Positions 32,873 to 34,824 of a stretch of DNA of 34,824 nt are shown in pieces. This DNA is from Chlamydiae bacterium CG10_big_fil_rev_8_21_14_0_10_35_9 (lineage in GTDB: Bacteria > Chlamydiota > Chlamydiia > Chlamydiales > SM23-39), in assembly GCA_002773835.1 (NCBI GenBank), contig PFAC01000019.1:1-34824 (forward strand), written 5' to 3'. Numbering within the stretch: the stretch's first letter is position 1; every line of letters begins with the position of its first letter. A program made the translations under genes and the position numbers. A model generated the notes under the pieces. The model ran no database searches and was not told the origin of the DNA. It saw nothing but the letters and a program-made list of their open reading frames with translations.

Positions 32873-33778
32873 TTAGCTTCTTGGGTGCGCTTTATCGTAA
32901 GTCTCTTTTTTTAATGTGATAGACACATGGGTATATACTGTAGTTGTAGTCAATGCTTTATGCCCCAACAACATTTGAATAGTTTTCAAGTCCATTCCAT
33001 TTTCCAGCCAGTGTGTTGCTATAGTATGCCTTATTTTATGGGGGGTAATTTTTTCGGGAATGTTAGACATTTTTAAGTAAGTTTGGAAATTCCTATCCAC
33101 TGACCTTGTCGTTATTCTTTTTCCCCACTTGTTTAAAAATATAGCACAAGGGTCTACTTGTCCTTTATGCTCCTTAGTATCTTGAAATCTTTCAGGATGC
33201 TCTAAATATTGAACTAACCATTTACAAGCTGTTGTTGTTACTGGAAGCACCCTTTCTTTTTTGCCTTTTCCCTGCACTTTTATCTGTTTTGTTTTAGGAT
33301 GAAAATCTGTTCGATTCAAAGCAACTAGCTCACTTAACCTTATACCGCTGCTATAGAAAAGCTCCATAATACACCTGTCCCTAAACCCTAATAGCGAGCT
33401 GGTGTCAGGCTGAGAAAAAAGCTCCTCCACTTGCTGATAAGTAATAATTAAGGGTAGTGTTTTTTCCCGCTTGGGGCTTTCTATGTCAAAAATCGCAGAA
33501 GTGGTTATCCACTTATTTTCCAAGCAAAACCTGGCAAACGAGCGAAGAGATGATAATTTGCGGTGGACAGTTCGGCTTTTGGATTTTTTATCATATAAAA
33601 ATGATAAATAAGACCTCACATGAGACTTTGTAATCTCGCTCAATTGCAATTTTTTGTGATTTTGCAAAGAATAAAATTCCCGCAGGTCAAGAAGATAATT
33701 ACGAACTGTATGTTTTGAGCAATTTTTTACATAAAGAAGGTAGTTTTCAAACCTTTCAAGCGCCTCTAAAAATAACAC
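32873..33778 (-). CDS. xerC: Tyrosine recombinase XerC
   Basis: Site-specific recombinase that, with XerD, resolves chromosome dimers at dif. It has 301 residues, typical for XerC/D. An N-terminal SAM-like DNA-binding domain (FENYLLYVKNCSKHTVRNYL) is followed by the catalytic domain: Arg in SGIRLSELVALN, Lys in VQGKGKKERVLP, HxxR in HKIRHTIATHWL, His in LLGHKAL and the Tyr nucleophile in TVYTHVS. All six are present. The start is GTG at 33778, since an in-frame stop lies five codons upstream and no ATG is near; GAGAGGGAAG precedes it. XerC rather than XerD is chosen by general similarity only. No integrated element or att-like repeat is seen beside it. Confidence 0.9.
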   Translation of the reverse strand: MLFLEALERFENYLLYVKNCSKHTVRNYLLDLREFYSLQNHKKLQLSEITKSHVRSYLSFLYDKKSKSRTVHRKLSSLRSFARFCLENKWITTSAIFDIESPKREKTLPLIITYQQVEELFSQPDTSSLLGFRDRCIMELFYSSGIRLSELVALNRTDFHPKTKQIKVQGKGKKERVLPVTTTACKWLVQYLEHPERFQDTKEHKGQVDPCAIFLNKWGKRITTRSVDRNFQTYLKMSNIPEKITPHKIRHTIATHWLENGMDLKTIQMLLGHKALTTTTVYTHVSITLKKETYDKAHPRS

Positions 33779-33833
33779 CTTCCCTCTCTTTCAAGATCAA
33801 TAATTTCTTAAATTATCAGCAAAGAAATATTTT

Positions 33834-34824
33834 TTAAATGACCCCGACCTCAAGAGCTACTATATCTTGAGGCAAAATCTGCTCGGAAGTCCACTCAGCT
33901 TCTTTTTTAAGAGTTTTCTCAGAAATATATGAAAATGGAACTCCTTTCACCCTTTTTTGTAAGTCTGACAAATACTGATAAATTTTTTCAAAAAAACCTT
34001 CTTGCTGATAATGCCTATTTTTTATCTTTAGAAGCCCAATACTCCTTTCCCTTGCTTTTTCCAAATAACCTAATTTCCAAATATAGTGAAGCGTCTTCCA
34101 AGCTTCTTTGACAACAAAAAAAGGAACGACAAAACCTGATAAATAAGTATTTTGAAGCTGCTCCCCTGTAGAAGAAAAGTCCTTTTCAGAATAATTTATA
34201 GAAACAAGTCCTCTATAAGCTGCATATCCTCCTAAAACGCCAGTTACACATCGAAAAACAACTTCAGAAAGTTTATTAATTTTTTTAGAAAGCTGAAACC
34301 CCTTTTTAAAGGTAGAGAAAAAACCCACTTGGAGATTTTCCATTTTTACGACTACGTTAGAAGTAGTAATTTGACTTTCATCTTCATCAGGAAAATCAAA
34401 AATCTCTTTCTCAAAGCTACTTTCCTGTGTTTGACTTAAAGGTGGAATACAATATGTACTTTGACTTCGTAGAAAAGACAAGTGTTTTGCAGCTTCACTT
34501 ATGATCAAATTTTTATCGATAGTGCTACTTACTTTTTTTGCCTCTTCAATCCATTTATCTCTTTTTGTGGCAAAATTTCCGACATTCCATATATCCTTAT
34601 GAAATCCAAAAAGTTGTTTTCCAATAATATAAGGAACATAAAAAGAAAGTACTAAACTTAAGTTCTGTTGCCCTTTTGAGGAAAATTCATTTTTAGAAAG
34701 ACCCAAGGATGAAAAAGCTAAATAGCTGTGAAATAAAGCACCTACAGTTAAGATTTGCAACCCTATCAAACTAGTAAAATGTGTTTTATTTTGCTTGAGT
34801 ACCCGATAGCCTTTATGAAAGGTT
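33834..34824 (-). CDS. Membrane protein with internal duplication, 5' end beyond the window
   Basis: The frame stays open to the right edge: codons upstream of the TTG at 34769 read TFHKGYRVLKQNKTHFTS without a stop, so the true start is outside the window and the TTG is not a real start. At least 330 residues are seen. Two hydrophobic regions, about 34575-34740 and 34060-34225, share a pattern (FSSKGQQ versus FSSTGEQ, then S-F/G-Y/V-V-P-Y/F, K, and IWNVGN versus IWKLGY), so the protein contains an old duplication. A polar stretch rich in Glu/Asp/Ser separates them. The family is not recognised; a chlamydia-specific membrane or inclusion membrane protein is possible. Confidence 0.6.
   Translation of the reverse strand, partial: TFHKGYRVLKQNKTHFTSLIGLQILTVGALFHSYLAFSSLGLSKNEFSSKGQQNLSLVLSFYVPYIIGKQLFGFHKDIWNVGNFATKRDKWIEEAKKVSSTIDKNLIISEAAKHLSFLRSQSTYCIPPLSQTQESSFEKEIFDFPDEDESQITTSNVVVKMENLQVGFFSTFKKGFQLSKKINKLSEVVFRCVTGVLGGYAAYRGLVSINYSEKDFSSTGEQLQNTYLSGFVVPFFVVKEAWKTLHYIWKLGYLEKARERSIGLLKIKNRHYQQEGFFEKIYQYLSDLQKRVKGVPFSYISEKTLKKEAEWTSEQILPQDIVALEVGVI

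Noticed and set aside
32873..33778. Xer-type recombinase as integrase of a mobile element
   Set aside because: It has the length and motifs of housekeeping XerC, and no att-like repeats, tRNA or phage genes lie beside it.
1..34824. CRISPR arrays, tRNA or rRNA genes, insertion sequences
   Set aside because: No spaced direct repeats of CRISPR type, no tRNA-like cloverleaf block, and no transposase-like protein were seen on either strand.

Overview
The window looks like chromosomal DNA of an amoeba-associated chlamydia (Parachlamydiales; Protochlamydia/Parachlamydia/Neochlamydia-like). It is AT-rich. It carries a chlamydial type III secretion (T3SS) cluster in the order scc4-cdsD-cdsE-cdsF-cdsG-CT668-cdsN-cdsO-cdsP-cdsQ-pkn-cdsC, and the glyA-clpP-dapF order also known from Chlamydia. 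It also has F-box/LRR genes and an alanine dehydrogenase, which fit an environmental chlamydia better than the reduced Chlamydiaceae. All assignments come from reading motifs and gene order; no database search was run.

Layout. Positions 1-2640 (minus strand) hold a tandem family of F-box/leucine-rich-repeat proteins: the 5' end of one gene at the left edge, one intact gene, and one decayed copy. They are candidate secreted adaptors for host ubiquitin ligase. A small membrane protein follows at 2922. Positions 3380-12706 (plus strand) are a tight T3SS operon: chaperone, inner-membrane ring with two FHA domains, needle chaperones and needle, a probable inner-rod protein, ATPase, stalk, needle-length protein, C-ring, and a Ser/Thr kinase fused to a degenerate PP2C/SpoIIE-like domain. 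After a 316-base AT-rich gap comes the secretin CdsC, enlarged by ten ~83-residue repeats. It overlaps a TPR-like lipoprotein gene, which overlaps an exported YidD-like protein.

Positions 18584-23679 hold two tandem paralogues of unknown function, a SulP anion transporter, the ribosome-assembly GTPase Der, and two small membrane proteins. Positions 23747-31579 (minus strand) hold a SWIM/SNF2 ATPase and the glyA-clpP-dapF-ald operon, which joins one-carbon and alanine/meso-DAP metabolism with proteolysis. Positions 31706-32871 (plus strand) hold cdsZ (CT398-like), the RNase P RNA gene rnpB and a strong terminator. The right end holds xerC and a membrane protein cut by the window edge.

The features most worth a second look are the alternating repeat array in the secretin, the kinase-pseudophosphatase next to FHA-bearing CdsD, the lipoprotein/YidD-like pair overlapping the secretin gene, and a conserved hairpin leader before two of the F-box genes. 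No tRNA, CRISPR array, insertion sequence or phage gene was recognised.
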